In this document: one piece after another, positions 1-12,143 of the stretch
Position numbering within the stretch: position 1 is the stretch's first letter
Layout of the letters: each line of letters opens with the position of its first letter
Assembly: GCA_963942565.1 (NCBI GenBank)
Contig: OZ012697.1
Span: 24,595,375 to 24,659,374 of the forward strand
Origin: Maea johnstoni
Lineage: Eukaryota; Annelida; Polychaeta; Spionida; Magelonidae
DNA: 64,000 bases
Direction: 5' to 3'
Notes under the pieces: model-generated
Seen by the model: only the letters and a program-made list of their open reading frames with translations
What the model was told of the DNA's origin: nothing
The model's database searches: none
Translations under genes and position numbers: made by a program

Positions 1-123
1 ATTATCACAGAAAATCTTAATGTAACCTCAGAGATTTTCTTTGTAAAAGCATGGCCATGTTGCTTGGTAAACAGGAAAACAAACAAAAAGGTCTGTATGA
101 TATAGGCTTTTTCTTAAAAATAA

Positions 124-2072
124 AAAAGGATTCTAGAAATGCCAGACTAAAACAGCAATCACAAAACTTCTGTCTGTCCAAATCTAGTTTCTCATCCACT
201 TCAAATCCTTTTGCCACCTATATTTATTATCATATTGTATCAAAAACAGTGCACATTACAGCTGATTGCAACCGAGAATTTTTGCTATCAAACTGGTTTT
301 CACTTCTATTCCTAGGTCATTGTACTTGAACTTAGAAATCAAAGAACAACCAATAATATCTATCAATAGCCCTTACAAAACCTGTGTTCCTTGCATAGAA
401 TACAGCAGTTAGGTAACCTACTTTTTTTCTAAGCACATGTTGAGGTCTGAGTGGGAAAATTCGGATTTCGACTTCACATGTTAGCATAGGAAAATAATAC
501 CTTTATCATGTAAAAATGGTATTGATAACAATACTTCTCAAGCTCAATCTTATAGAAATGTAAAAAAAGTCCAATCTAATACCCATGTCTTGGACCGTCG
601 TGCTCCAGTTATCTTTTGTATTCACCTCAGAACTTCTGATTTTGCCACATAGTGACCAATGACCTAGCATAATACAAAGCCATCCCAAAATAGCTACATT
701 GGTTATGTCTGTTAACAAAACCTAGAAAAACTGTCCTAACATCAAAATAACCCCTTTACAAACCTTAAAAATGAATTCCTTAAATTTAGAAATCATCTTA
801 GAAATGAAGGCATATCATACTATCAACAAAAAATGTGCATAGCAACGCTCAAAAGTGAAATTTTCCCATAAATTACTTAAGACACTGGCATGAGTTTAGA
901 ACTCTTCTTTGGCTTGATTATATAAAGCTGAGCAATTGCCTCCACAGAATGGATTGACGGCAGCCATGGTCTTATTGCGAAATGGATTACACAATACATC
1001 GTTATACATCGATTACACCATACATCGCTATACATCGCATCTTATATGCATCGGTCTTCATATAGGATTATATTCTCCAATGGAAATATTGTGAAATAAA
1101 TAATCAACACCCTGTGACCGGGAAAACAAAAAAATGAAATGTATAGCATTATGTTGCCAATTCTTGCTAATTGCTATTATTCAGGTATACCTTTGACAGT
1201 GCTCTTTATTTATCTATATTTAACTTTGTTTTTCATATTTGGAGTTGGAAAACTCATGATTGCATTTATTTGAAGAACAGCATATTAACTATAAAGCAAC
1301 ATATCTAGAATGATCTCAATTGTTCTTCATTTCATGTCATCTCCCTACTTTAAATGAGTTACACCTTTTTGTGTGAAAATAAAAAAGAGTATCTTACATC
1401 ACCGCCTAAAGGTTTATTTATTAATGACTATAACATTAATCAATTTCATTACTTTATGTGCCCAGGTGTTCAACATATTTGACCTGAGATTAACTGGAAA
1501 GTCATGTCTCTTTTCTTTCATAAGATATACAATTCTGTATCTGAAATCCAAATCTGTCTATTCTTATTTAACTCTTTTATCTGAATTGAGAACTGCTCAT
1601 ACCCATGACTACATGTGTTTTATCTGAATTGAGAACTACTCAAGAACTGCTCATGCCCATGACTACATGTGCTAAGAGCAAGGTAATCTGTACTATGTCT
1701 TACCCCTTACGGACCTTATCTAAACCTGTTTTGAGCAGTGCTCACATCCTAACCACAAAATGAACAAACCTATTGTGGAAGTGACTGACTAAACATAGAA
1801 CTTGAAACTTTGTGGTCAGGGACTGGTCTTTCAATCTATTGGTGAAATGAATGAACTGACTAGCAGAATAATAGCGAAAATTCTTGGTTGCAATCAGCTG
1901 TAATACTTCTGCCATGTCTAGCCGTGAATGATGGTTAAATAGGAAAATATTTGGTTAATACCCCCAAAAAGTCATAATTAAAAGTTGTAAGAAAATCTTT
2001 TTCCTGTCTAAAAAGGTTTTCTGGAAACTGCCTGTCCAAAAGACAGGCTAGACAGGTCCTGACTAAGACCCT
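124..2072. mobile_element. hAT-like MITE (family A), interrupted, copy 1
   Basis: The right end reads CCTGACTAAGACCCTG, the complement of the family end CAGGGTCTTAGCCAGG. The left end is truncated near 124. The outer parts match the compact 253-bp member at 20,945-21,197 and the member at 52,927-54,592. The middle is filled by the TA-flanked element at 259-1,900. CAGGG ends and 8-bp target duplications in other members point to hAT. Confidence 0.65.
259..1900. mobile_element. TIR element with TA target, copy 1
   Basis: A 1.64-kb element with about 30-bp inverted ends (CAGCTGATTGCAACC at the left and its complement at the right), flanked by TA on both sides. The TA target suggests a Tc1/mariner-like non-autonomous element; this is inferred from the target only, since no transposase frame is visible inside. 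The interior is AT-rich with no recognisable coding sequence. It lies inside an older hAT-like MITE (about 124-2,072). The same element is at 22,986-24,604 in copy 2, so it predates the duplication. Confidence 0.7.
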
Positions 2073-2899
2073 GATTAATGAAGTATGTACAGGTTGAAAG
2101 GGCAAATGCATCATCATGATGATTTAGGTTCAAAATGTGCCTATACGTGTGAGTAAAAAAGAGGCCTGAGTCTGGGCATGGAGGCTGACATTATCAGGGC
2201 AGGGCACATTTTAAGCACCCCTTCTTATTGGTCGAGAGATATCAGTGGCAGGAACTGACTGCGACAGTGGCCCTATTTTGGGCTATTTGTTGTCTAAGAC
2301 ATGATTTTGTGTTTTTTGTGTGAATATTCTCTTTTCTGGCTGGGTGTTTTCGGTGTGTTTCCACTTTTCTGTTTCTTTAAATGTTGTTCTTTGTAAATTT
2401 GTTGGTTTTATTAACTTTTTGTTTTATCTTGGTCGTTTTTGAGCAGTTTGTTTGCGTGGGTGTTTTTTCCACGACGTTGTCAGCTGCGAGGGGTTAGGCG
2501 TGACTCAGATGTGTTTGCTGTCAATCGTGGCCTTATAATTTATTGCACGTGCGCGGGTCGTATGCATATATTGGTGGTGGGTGCGAAGTGGGGTACTTGT
2601 CTTTTTTGCAAATCTACGCCACTAACACCAACAACACTACAACATATTAACGCTTAAGACTTCATTACATGGTTTCCATCCCGCCATATACAAGAAACAT
2701 AAATGATCAATAAAACATAAAACTTCACACTGTTATACACTCCAATATCGAGCTGCGCGAGCATTTAAAGCTTTGCTTTCTCGTCATATTATTGTGATGT
2801 TTACAGTATTCCACTTGATTGACAAAGGATCAATGTCTGACACTAGGGGCAGATTTATTCATGTTGACTTTCCATTTCTTAGTGTCGGGAGTAATGGTT
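2073..2899. other. T/G-rich non-coding stretch with a retroelement end remnant
   Basis: From 2,290 to 2,600 the plus strand is strongly T/G-rich, and the short open frames there look like composition artefacts. Bases 2,602-2,656 match the 54-bp B repeat that ends the Ngaro-like element of copy 2. Copy 1 and copy 2 stay alignable to about 2,743, where copy 2 has 8.2 kb that copy 1 lacks. I see no gene here. Confidence 0.6.
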
Positions 2900-4195
2900 G
2901 GCGATTCATCTTGTAGCATTTCACAGTGTACTTGTTCCTACGCTTGACAAGACGGTGAAGGTAAAACCAAATGGTGGACCTTGGGCATTGAGCACACTAT
3001 CTGTTTGAAGCGGCTGAGCCGCAAAAATGTTTGTTCTGCAGCTTGAGTGTTCCTTTTGCCTTCTAGTTCCGGGTACATCTCGTTGAAGTTGTCTGGGTGC
3101 AGATCTGTCTGGCAAGTGACGTCAACATGGTTCTTGATATGAAGTCCATCGACGATCTTGTTGATTTTCTGTCGCATTTCATCAAATGGAGCAGGAAGTG
3201 GTAGTGTGGTCTGTGATGCTTTACAGCGAAGTAGCTGACACATATTGTCATATGCGAGCCACAGTTTGGACCACTGAATTGCTGGGATGTCCTGAAATGT
3301 GAGGTACAGCCATGAAAATATGATCAGGAGGACCTGACCAACAGATTCCGACCTACAAAGGAAAAGCCAGAGTTATAAATTAGATTCTGTAAGTGAATCC
3401 CAACAATACATCCGTATGAACGTGTCCAAATACAAATCTGTAGGTATGTGACTCTACATACATGCCATTGGAAAACGTTGCGCTAGCGCATGCTGAACTG
3501 TTACTAGAATGTTGTGCGTTGTTGAGTTTGATATACAGATTTGTTTGGTGTTTGCCTTGCATTTTAATTTGTGCTTGAATCTGACACTTTAATTATTTGT
3601 TGTATATGATATTCAACTCAGTAATTCTGTAGGACACTTTGTAATGGGTAATAGGAAAATACTGGACTTGGGTTCAGTATGGCACCCAACCCTACCTATC
3701 TAAAGACCATATTTTCAAAACTTTTTGTACTAGCCCGTAAATATATTTGCCTACTGGGCTAAGTCAAGCAGAAATAGTCTATACAGTGCACAACAAATTT
3801 ACATGCCAACAATTGTTCAATTAATCAGGGCCTGCAAGGCACAACTGCTAGTCTTCCCTGAACTTACCCAAAGATGGCCAAATCAAGAAGTTTGTTACAC
3901 TTGACCAGCATGCAGTGACATTTTCTTACAGTGTGCAGGGTTGGGTCAACAATAGGTGGCAATCCTTAATTCTAACAAAAGAAAGTTATCCTAGTACACT
4001 TACTGGTAAAGGGGTGTCCACATGTCAATGTGGCCACCTGCACGTACAACAAATTGATGTCCTCTTGGCATCAATCACAAAGTCTTACATTCACCATGAT
4101 CTTTCTGGCAGCGAGATTTTGATGTTGTTTCTTCCAGTCTCATCATTGCAAGAGTGGCCTGGGCATGATCCCGCAGGAATACCTGACCCCCTGTT
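2900..4195 (-). pseudogene. Transposase-like gene remnant (KDZ-like), copy 1
   Basis: On the minus strand an exon starts after a TTTGTAG acceptor at about 3,353 and reads SESVGQVLL..., then WLAYDNMCQLL, LHIKNH, DLHPDNF, EGKRNTQAAEQTF and RLSRFKQIVCSMPK. The AYDNMC motif and the EGKRNTQAAEQTF-W/R-L block resemble the C-terminal half of transposase-like proteins widespread in invertebrates. I read them as KDZ-like from memory, without a search. After MPKVHHL the frame changes: FYLHRLVKRRNKY continues in another frame. Two upstream exons are suggested by GTAAG donors near 4,088 and 4,003 (GGHIDMWTPLYQ before the second). The remnant is decayed, and a paralogous copy lies at 33,830-35,395. Confidence 0.45.
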
Positions 4196-4799
4196 TAATA
4201 GAAAAAGAGGATTTATTGCAACTTGTGTTTTATAGTCAATTAGGCCAATCCAATGTATTTGTTGGACTTGGAATATTTTTGCTTCAAAAATATTTGTCAT
4301 CATCGTAAAACTAACAAAGAACTTAAGGGTTTCCTAACTATGACTTGCTTGAGCTAAACAAACTTATTTTGCATGACAAGTTCCCATTCAAAATAACACA
4401 ATACTTCACTAAAGCACTGTTAAAGTGTAATACTCAAATTTTGATACACTATTTTAGAAAGAAAGGAATGCATCTGTTGAAAGTTTTCCATAAAAGTGAT
4501 CATTCTTATGATGTGTGAAATATATGGCAATTGAGATTGCTAATTCTGGGCAGGCAAAACAGTTGATTCCTGATTAAATGCTGCACCACTTATGCCAACT
4601 GCATATTTCTGATAACTACATTTGTTCAGGTTTAGCTGTAAGTTTAGGCTATATACATTCTGGTATGTATTAATTTTGTATTGTTCGATGGAAAATCATT
4701 TGATCACGGCACAATTTAGATTGTTAATCAAGCCATTTTTTGATGCCCCAATAGTCTGATTACTAGAGCTTTTAAAATTGATCGCAATCTCAAACTTAC
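4196..4799. other. Intergenic or intronic, nothing recognised
   Basis: AT-rich sequence between exon-like segments of the minus-strand remnant. It is conserved in the duplicate (about 35,400-35,990) with scattered substitutions and small indels. I see no RNA gene, repeat end or coding frame. Confidence 0.5.
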
Positions 4800-4950
4800 G
4801 CTCGTATCGCAGCCTCCTCCGAGCACTCGAGCTGCCATCGCCAAGTTCAAACAAAAATGTCAACAAAGCCACATCGCACGCGTTACTGTCAGTCATCCGC
4901 CATTTTTCTTTCTTGCTTACATCTTTCCCACTTTTTTTGCTCTTTACCAT
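4800..4950 (-). pseudogene. Possible first coding exon of unrecognised minus-strand gene, copy 1
   Basis: From an ATG at 4,950 the minus strand reads MVKSKKSGKDVSKKEKW and ends at a good donor, GTAAGT. The duplicate at 35,992-36,149 is 158 bases, this one 151; the seven missing bases put the 3' part in another frame (copy 2 reads FELGELKWQLECSEEAAI). The basic N-terminus and the donor make an exon plausible. I do not recognise the protein. It may belong with the transposase-like exons downstream at 2,900-4,195. Confidence 0.35.
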
Positions 4951-6714
4951 CGAGATTGCACGATAGCAGGACGTAATTGGCTTAGGCAGGCATGGGGCGA
5001 TTCTAATCAGTGTGATTGGCAGCATCACACTTTGCTCAGCTGCTTTCCCCGCACATGCACTGGGTAGTTAGGGCTCACAATATGTCAATTAATTGCTCTG
5101 CGGTTTCAGCGATTGCTCGAGGCACTTTTTAGCGGCGAGTCTGACCTTTACTGACTATTACCACCACCGGCAGCATCATATACTCACCTTGCTGTGATAT
5201 CACAGATTCCCGTCCATTGTCGACAGTAAGGTCAGTATATGCATGATCCAGGTGAACCATAGAGTGTTTACTTCAGAGTGATTTGTCTAGTTTTCACCTG
5301 TAGTAAATGTAAATCAAAATATTTACTCCAGGTCAGACAAGAGTTAGACCTGGCACCAATGATATAACTGAACAAATGATAAAAGGGCAGTAAAAAAAAT
5401 TTTTTGGGACTTGAGGCAAAAAACACCATTCGAATTTGATTGAGGTATTTAGCGACAGAAGTAAACAAAGAAAAGTAAAAGAAATGAGAAATGGATGTGG
5501 TAGACCATGGATTATTAGACAACTGTACCAGTTACCTAAATATCCTTTAAGTCCCTTGTTCTACCAACAATGCGGTGTGTTTTCTTATAACCATATTCTG
5601 AATACAATAAAAACTCTTTAACCAGGGAAGGAGTTGCCAGTGACTTGGGGATAGGTGGTGGTTTTCGCCAGGTACTCCGGTTTCCTCCATTAATTACAAC
5701 TGGCTAGTCACGAATTAGCCACAATTGGCATAAATGTGACGAAAAACGAAATTCCAAGTTTACCAGGGAAGGATTTTTGGAGAACAGAGTAGTCTTTTGA
5801 ACAACCAGCAGGACAGGTTGGTTTCAGATTTTTTACATCTAGCCCAGCCATCTCTTGCATAAAAGATTATGTACAGATACCAAAACATGTGTGTTAAGTG
5901 GTTACATCGTAATGAAACAAGATCTAGTCAGTATCGTCAGGCATGAGTGGTAGTACATGTATTAGAATACCACTACTCAGATAGCGTTTTTGGTGAGGGA
6001 CCACATGCGAATATTACGATGCGCTATAATGGAAAAGCATATCAATTCGCGAAATATAGGTTCGCTTATATTTTGAAATTTACAGTATTTGAAATAAACC
6101 TACTGAGACCTTAAACATGCAGTGTGCAAATTATGTCTTCCCAGATACCATCTGTGACCCACAGCTTCCCGCAACCTTTAAAAGAAGTTTATAAAAGTTA
6201 TACATGCATGTAAGAATTAACACTTCACAACCAAGCTACAATGTTTGGGAAAGATTCAAACACTAAGGGAGCATATTCGCTATTTCCAGAAATCTCTTTA
6301 AACATTAATGTAGGGACAAGCAAAGGTACTGAGCTCACCCGCTCACAAATAAAAACATGCGTTTACGAAATTACACTTCATAGTTGATCCACAACTTTTG
6401 CATAAAAACAAACACTTAGGGAGCATTTCCGCTTTTCCTGAAATCACTTTAAAGTTATTGTAGGGGTAATGAGCTCATGTGCTTCGAAATGAACATGTTT
6501 AAGAATTAACCCTTCACAACCGAGCGGCAAAAAAACAATCACTTTCTACCAATAATCCCTTTAAACGTTATTGTAGGGTCGGGCGTTTGCATGAATCTGA
6601 TAACCTCTGGAGAATATATTTTTTTTTCGGAAATCCTTTTGAAAGTTACTGTATGGCGCCCGCCGGCCTGGGGTAAATATTTCAATTCAAATACAATTAA
6701 AGCAAAGCACATAC
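4951..6714. other. Non-coding block, with MITE fragment near 5,950-6,075
   Basis: About 150 bases (roughly 5,209-5,356) are present here but absent from copy 2. Bases 5,950-6,075 match the TTCGAA/TTACAGTA-ended MITE fragments at 15,950-16,085 and 32,921-33,070. Between 6,160 and 6,600 there are three imperfect repeats built on AAGAATTAAC-CTTCACAACC and on 'ATCTCTTTAAACATTAATGTAGGG'-like units of about 130-150 bases. No gene is recognised. Confidence 0.45.
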
Positions 6715-6905
6715 CTCTTTCTTTACACTTCTCAGAACAATCTTCAATTGGATGGGGATAAAGTTGTTCACTTCTCCTTTGGTCTATCAGATGCATGCAC
6801 TCTTCTCTGGATCCTTGTCCTTTGAAGCGATGCTTCACAGATCCTGGAGCTCCTGCTTAACTTCACCCCACCAGATAATATCTGCAATGACCCTTCTATC
6901 AATTT
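6715..6905 (-). pseudogene. Exon-like segment of unrecognised gene, copy 1
   Basis: It is bounded on the minus strand by an acceptor (TTTTTGCAG) and a donor (GAG|GTATGT). The duplicate at 37,758-37,955 is open through all 66 codons; this copy is seven bases shorter and its frame is lost in the middle. The shared downstream part reads GSREECMHLIDQRRSEQ and HPIEDC. I do not recognise the family. The bounded exon structure and the open frame in the duplicate argue for a once-real exon. Confidence 0.35.
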
Positions 6906-6989
6906 CTGCAAAAATAAATTGACAAGATATAACACGTAAATGTACATGTTTGGAAAGCCTATATTTTTTTGTGAGATATAACTATAAAC

Positions 6990-7615
6990 CCTGAATGGGG
7001 TCATTTTTAAGATGTTTACCTTTAAAAACAGTGAATTAGAATTTTAACATAACGTTAATTCTTGCAAATATCAGACACTTTTTGTTAATTACGATTTTAG
7101 TCGGCTGATGATGGCTGAAATTTTCTGAAAATAGCAATCAAAGCTCAGACACTGTGGCCAAAATTTGCTGAAATTATCAATCAAAATGAAAGTTAGATGG
7201 AAAATCTATCTCTAACTTCGCAAACAAGAACACAATTTTCCCCCACAAAACCCTTATTGTCCACCTAGCTGACTTGTCATTCCTCTGCTATATGCACTAA
7301 TAAAGGAATTTGTCTACCTTTAATGTTTACTTATGGTTATTATTGCTGCCGCATGCCAATTACGCATTGAGTTATATGTGTTTTGGTGGATATGGGCAAT
7401 AGAAACGATCGTTCCTAATCTAAAATCAATCGCAAACTTTGGAATCTAAATGTTTTTCTTTTTATGTCAAGGAAGTACACTTGGTGGCCGTTATTTGGTA
7501 AAATGTGTCTTGAATGGATCGGGGTGGGCGAGATTCCCCAGTAATTATTTTGTAAATGAATTATAGTGGCCGAGATTCCTAGGGCGGAGCACTGGGGGTA
7601 TTAAAGTAACCTACC
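6990..7615. mobile_element. TIR element remnant of the 53-54 kb family, copy 1
   Basis: The sequence runs antiparallel to the element at 53,010-54,359: it holds the same CGATTTTAGTCGGCTGATG end, the ACACAATTTTCCCCCACAAAA core, the GCCGCATGCCAATTACGCATT block and the GTGGCCGAGATTCC end. The ends are degenerate. The duplicate is at about 38,095-38,655. Confidence 0.55.
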
Positions 7616-7769
7616 TTCGCCAATCGGTTTGGAAAATGCATCATGCCATGACTTGGTAAACCCTTCAAACGACACCCATGAGTATAGACTGAAATAAGAA
7701 AAACGAACATGATACCTTCAATATAAATACTAGTTAATCACTCATACTTCACTGTCATATATACTGCCC

Positions 7770-7865
7770 CATTTTTCCTTAAAAGAAAAATGATTTTTCT
7801 TTAAAGATAAATAATTTTTCTTTAAAGAAAAATCGAGCTATTTTTCTTTAAAGAAAAATCAGCCT
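7770..7865. repeat. Cluster of short AT palindromes, upstream group, copy 1
   Basis: Four back-to-back units of about 20 bases, each a near-perfect palindrome of the form ATTTTTCTTTAAAGAAAAAT, about 1.3 kb upstream of the unit 1 TATA box. Copy 2 has five units, three of them a uniform 21-mer, so the array has changed in number since the duplication. Confidence 0.8.
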
Positions 7866-8721
7866 TACAACGCCTTGGCTGACCATTTCACTCCAATTCA
7901 AGATTATAACGCCACGTTGTCTGTAATAAATAATCTGATTGGTAGCATGTTAATCTGATTGGTAAGCATGTTTTTTAAGGCAGGCAGACACGTGGAGAAC
8001 CACGTTGAGCGATAATTGGGAGTCATGCATGAGTATGTAATCCTAAGACGTGAGGATATCTTATTGCGCGATATTCGGGAAGTATCAATCGTAGAACACA
8101 GGCAAGCAGTCCTGTAGCACAAATTAATAGTTTTAATGATTGTCACTAGGTGGCGGAAATGGAAATAAATTTATGCTAAATAGTCCTTTTCATCAAGAAC
8201 AGCTTCCCATATCTTCTGTTTGGTGACCCGTGTTATAAAACTATTGCTTTTAATTGTGGCCCCCATAAATTGACACGAAGGCTGCATTTATGTAGTTTTA
8301 ATGCCAAGGCTAAAAGAAAGAGAAAGGGAGTGGCCCAGGAAAATCAGGTTTTTTTCGCACATGACACACACCTACAAACTAAATCACTAGAAAAACATAC
8401 TGAGATCCCCCGTTTCACGAAAAGTATTTGTTTTCTTCAACATTTACAATAAAAGAGTTTTCCTCTGAACAGTACATCAATTCTAGGACATGTAAAAAAA
8501 TAGCAGGAATGAAACAAAAATTTGAATTCATTTCACAAAGAAAATATGTTGGTCAAGTTCTGATTAACAATTATAGTTTGAAAATAATCTACACCACTTC
8601 CGCCCAATAACGTGACACAATAAGCCCTGCCCATGTACAATTATCCCTTATCTAGCTTCAAACGCTACGATACATGTGCTCAACATGTGCACATATTGAC
8701 CGGAACTACTTTTAAAACTTG

Positions 8722-8875
8722 ATTTTTCTTTAAAGAAAATTGATTTATCTTTGAAGAAAATTGATTTTTCTCTATAGAAAAATCAGTTTTCTTTAAAGAG
8801 AAATAATTTTTCTTTAAAGAAAAATGGTGCTTATTTTTCTTTAAAGAAAAATCATTTTTCTTTAAAGAGAAATAG
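8722..8875. repeat. Cluster of short AT palindromes, promoter-proximal group, copy 1
   Basis: Seven units of the palindrome (T)TTTCTTTAAAGAAA(A) with variants, spaced by 0-8 bases, ending about 220 bases upstream of the TATA box at 9,094. In copy 2 the matching array is split by about 0.72 kb (39,882-40,598). The open frame here, repeating FSLKKN, is a by-product of the repeat and not a gene. Confidence 0.8.
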
Positions 8876-9093
8876 TGAATAAATGCATTAATGGCATTCC
8901 ATAGTAATCTATGTGCACACTTGCTGTAATGACGGTCTTTCACGGTGGCGAGCGATTTCAAAAATCATACTCATTCGTACTCCAAATTGTGCATGCGGGA
9001 AACCCGGCTTAAAGGTGGAGACCGACTGCCCACAATCTATTTGATTCTAAAGATAACCATCGCACGCCAGAACAGCAGGGTATTCACCGTAGG

Positions 9094-9102
9094 TATATAA
9101 AG
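9094..9102 (+). promoter_or_regulatory. TATA box of ZNF unit 1
   Basis: TATATAAAG lies about 30 bases before a conserved TTCATCTACTTGCAAC block that I take as the transcription start region. The same block is kept in unit 2 (40,892-40,900) and, more diverged, in unit 3 (58,041-58,048). Conservation over three units supports a real promoter. The exact start is inferred. Confidence 0.55.
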
Positions 9103-9124
9103 TGATTCGAAATTCATCTACTTG

Positions 9125-9230
9125 CAACATGCAGAGCTTAACATTTTGTTCCATTTTTCCAAACCGGAGAGAAGTGTGCGGTTACAAAAGCACTATGTAG
9201 AGCCAATATCTGCTAATATTGAAAATTGTG
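9125..9230 (+). other. Non-coding exon 1 of ZNF unit 1
   Basis: A short exon inferred from the TATA box and a strong donor, G|GTGAGT at 9,231. The unit 2 counterpart has the same donor and unit 3 has G|GTAAGT at the homologous point. It contains a short upstream ORF (ATGCAGAGC..., closed by TAG) that copy 2 lacks, because its ATG is GTG there. Joining to the acceptor at 16,831-16,832 would give a 7.6-kb intron. No transcript evidence is available to me. Confidence 0.5.
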
Positions 9231-9371
9231 GTGAGTAAACACTGAAGGGAATACCGCCTCCCAACTTTGAAAGGGAAGCAAAAATACCACTTTCATTGAA
9301 GTTTCAATAAATGCATGGACTGGTCTGATGGAGTCATCTGGTCATAGTGACAGTCTTGGCACTAGACCGAA

Positions 9372-9500
9372 ATATCTGACTGTCCAATAGCCATGTAGAT
9401 CATTTTCTATGCTTATTTATCTATTTATGGACGCTTGTTGTCCATAAATAGATAAGTAAGCATAGAAAATAATCTACATGGCTGTTGCAGAGTCAGATAT
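9372..9500. repeat. Long hairpin with 61-bp arms, copy 1
   Basis: The two arms (9,372-9,432 and 9,440-9,500) are inverted copies with about five or six mismatches and a 7-base loop (GCTTGTT). It lies 140 bases after the exon 1 donor. The duplicate at 41,197-41,325 keeps the structure. It could be a tiny foldback element or a pre-miRNA-like hairpin; nothing in the sequence decides between them. Confidence 0.75.
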
Positions 9501-9674
9501 TATAGCATGTTGTCAAGGTGATTTATGCACCAGTCAATTGAATCCCCGAGAGGGGGGGGGGCAGGGATAGTGCACTGACCTCCTGCACTATTTTGCAAAG
9601 TCCCCGCCCCCGCGGCACATTTTTCTTTTGATAATCCCCGCCCCCGGGGCACATTTTTTAAAGGCGCCCTAAAG

Positions 9675-10068
<394 letters not shown>

Positions 10069-10948
10069 CTAAAGGCTCACATACATATCAGCTTATATGA
10101 AAGCAATACACTTCAAGAACATGATGCTGCCCTTCCTTTTCTCTCAGTGATCATTGCATATTGCCATCATCCTGCCCAGCCCCTGGCAGCCACTGGCTGA
10201 GGCCATGTTTTTCAATTAGGTGGCAGAGATCACTTCCTGCCCCTGAGCTCCTTTAATTGCTACCCAATAACACGGACCACAGCAGGGGGTGATGACCCGG
10301 ATTCACAATGGCGGCGGCCTTGGCTCAGAGGAGGTGCTATTCACTCATTGCAATTTTAGATTTCTCTTAATGTGGAGCTCTATGGCTTCCCTGTTTATGA
10401 CAGATGTTGAGCTATGTTCATGAACATATAAACCTATGATTTGTTCTTCCCCAACTTCCCCTTTAAACCATATTTTCTATCCATGTGGGCATCAAAAATA
10501 TGATAAAATGAAATCATATCATATTGAGGGCCTTCATGCACCCCATGAGGATTGTCTTTGCTGAAGAGTCCATAGCAGCTTGGTCTGTAGTACCTTGAGA
10601 AATTCCAGCCACTGTACATCCTCATGCAAACTATCAATTCTTATCTGGTCAGACTAACACTAACATTTTTAGATATTTCTGGCATATAATAGCTTGTGCA
10701 GCCCTTCTGCAAAGAAGTGTTTATGATTGGCATAAGCATATGTACTGATACCTTGAAAAAAGTTCCACTGGATTGGTCAGTTTTGAAGTTCATTTTGACG
10801 AAATTTGCGATGTGCGCAAGTATTGTGCGCAGCTTGTTTCTGCAAAGTACAAACAAAAGCGGCGACCTCTATCGGCGGAATTTGGGAAAGAATGATGTCA
10901 CAGTTAGACAGAATCCCATTGTAACTTTGTGACTGCTTTAAAGGTTAA
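10069..10948. other. Intron sequence, nothing recognised
   Basis: Unique sequence in the unit 1 intron. A 67-codon minus-strand frame at 10,434-10,637 has a balanced composition but no recognisable motif or splice support, so I do not call it a gene. Confidence 0.4.
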
Positions 10949-11865
10949 AGTGTAAGTTCACCTTCAAAATTAAAAAAGATATGTTGTAGAGCTCAATGTC
11001 ACCTTTCTCAGGACACCTTGATTATAATTGTACTCCGCAAATTGACTGAGATATTCAAGTTTGTATCTTGCAAAATGCAGCAAATTCACTGCCTCAGCTG
11101 GTTCATGGAGGCACCATCTTGGAGCTTATCAGAGACAGGAAGTGACATCACACTGCTACATGCAGGCTGGAGCTCTGGAGCTCTGCAGAACTGAATACAC
11201 TAGCACATGCTCTTATAAGTATATGATTTGCAAAGAGGAAAGTGGTGTATCAGACAACAAACAGAGGCACTGTGTCTCAGTGTGTACCTGTCTATTCTAG
11301 AGGTATACCAGGTTCTGTTTGGCAAAACCAATGAGGGAAAGAGACCTGTAGTAAAAGGGTTATGGATGAGCTTTAGGGCTCAAGAAATTCTACCTGTTTA
11401 TAAAATAGACTGGCATTTACTATTTCCTACAATGTTCAGACACTGTAATCTTGTGATGAAAGTTTTCAATTTGTAAGCTGTGAGTGTATTGTCAGCGTTA
11501 GCCTCTAAGGAATTGACTGCAATACACATTATTCTCAAAGGAATTTAATGTACTCTGGTATCCTAAGCTTTATACCCAGGAGATTAATTGCAATACACAT
11601 CCTCTGGGCACAGCTACTACAAATTGCAGTCAGGCTAGCTACTGTTAGGAAACCACAAGCAAATGAATTACAATTATGAAACCAGAAAGCCAAGAAACCA
11701 CCTACTAATTGTACTGTAATATTGGTATTTTAATACTAATTCATAATAGCTATTAACTTGATTACTCATTTACCACAGGTAAAGGTTTTTATTCATTTAA
11801 GCAGAGACATTCGTGGGGACAACATCTATTTGTGTGCCTCATTCTTAGTGGATTTACAGGCAGAT

Positions 11866-12099
11866 ATGGAAAACCTCCTTGGCATTCAACCATATGCATT
11901 TGAACCAGTTTATTCTGAAGATGAATTTGTTTCTGACTCGGGGGACAGTGACAGTGACCTAGAGGGAAACTCTGATTCGGAACGAGTACTAGTAGGAAAT
12001 ACAGACTGGTGTGGATGTGGAGTCTGTGTGTCTTTATCTGAGAAGGAATGTATCTGTTGCCATGAGTGGGATATTCTAGAGGAAAAACTGGAGGTTTAA
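11866..12099 (+). CDS. P2X7-C-like cysteine-rich ORF inside Kolobok-like element
   Basis: The likely start is the ATG at 11,866 (MENLLGIQPYAFEP); an upstream in-frame extension to 11,758 exists but looks non-coding. The product is about 77 residues: an aromatic YAFEPVYSEDEF stretch, an acidic serine-rich linker (SGDSDSDLEGNSDSE) and a cysteine block TDWCGCGVC...ECICCHEW. This last part resembles the small domain at the C-terminus of P2X7 receptors, which is common in invertebrate transposon-linked proteins. No channel segments are present. It faces the THAP exon (convergent), both inside the same TIRs. I infer an element-encoded accessory protein or a captured exon. The family is named from memory of the motif. 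Confidence 0.5.
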   Translation: MENLLGIQPYAFEPVYSEDEFVSDSGDSDSDLEGNSDSERVLVGNTDWCGCGVCVSLSEKECICCHEWDILEEKLEV

Positions 12100-12143
12100 G
12101 ATGTTGACTGTGTAACTGAACATATGGACTTTGACATTACCTG

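Noticed and set aside
8680-8961. Open frame with FSLKKN repeats (also 38,839-39,021 and 40,513-40,758), or a CRISPR-like array
   Set aside because: The repeat comes from back-to-back AT palindromes read as codons. There are no unique spacers and the genome is eukaryotic.
10434-10637. Small minus-strand gene of 67 codons
   Set aside because: Balanced composition but no motif, splice support or second copy.
11758-12099. P2X receptor gene
   Set aside because: Only the small cysteine-rich C-terminal-type module is seen, with no channel domain, and it is inside a TTAA element.
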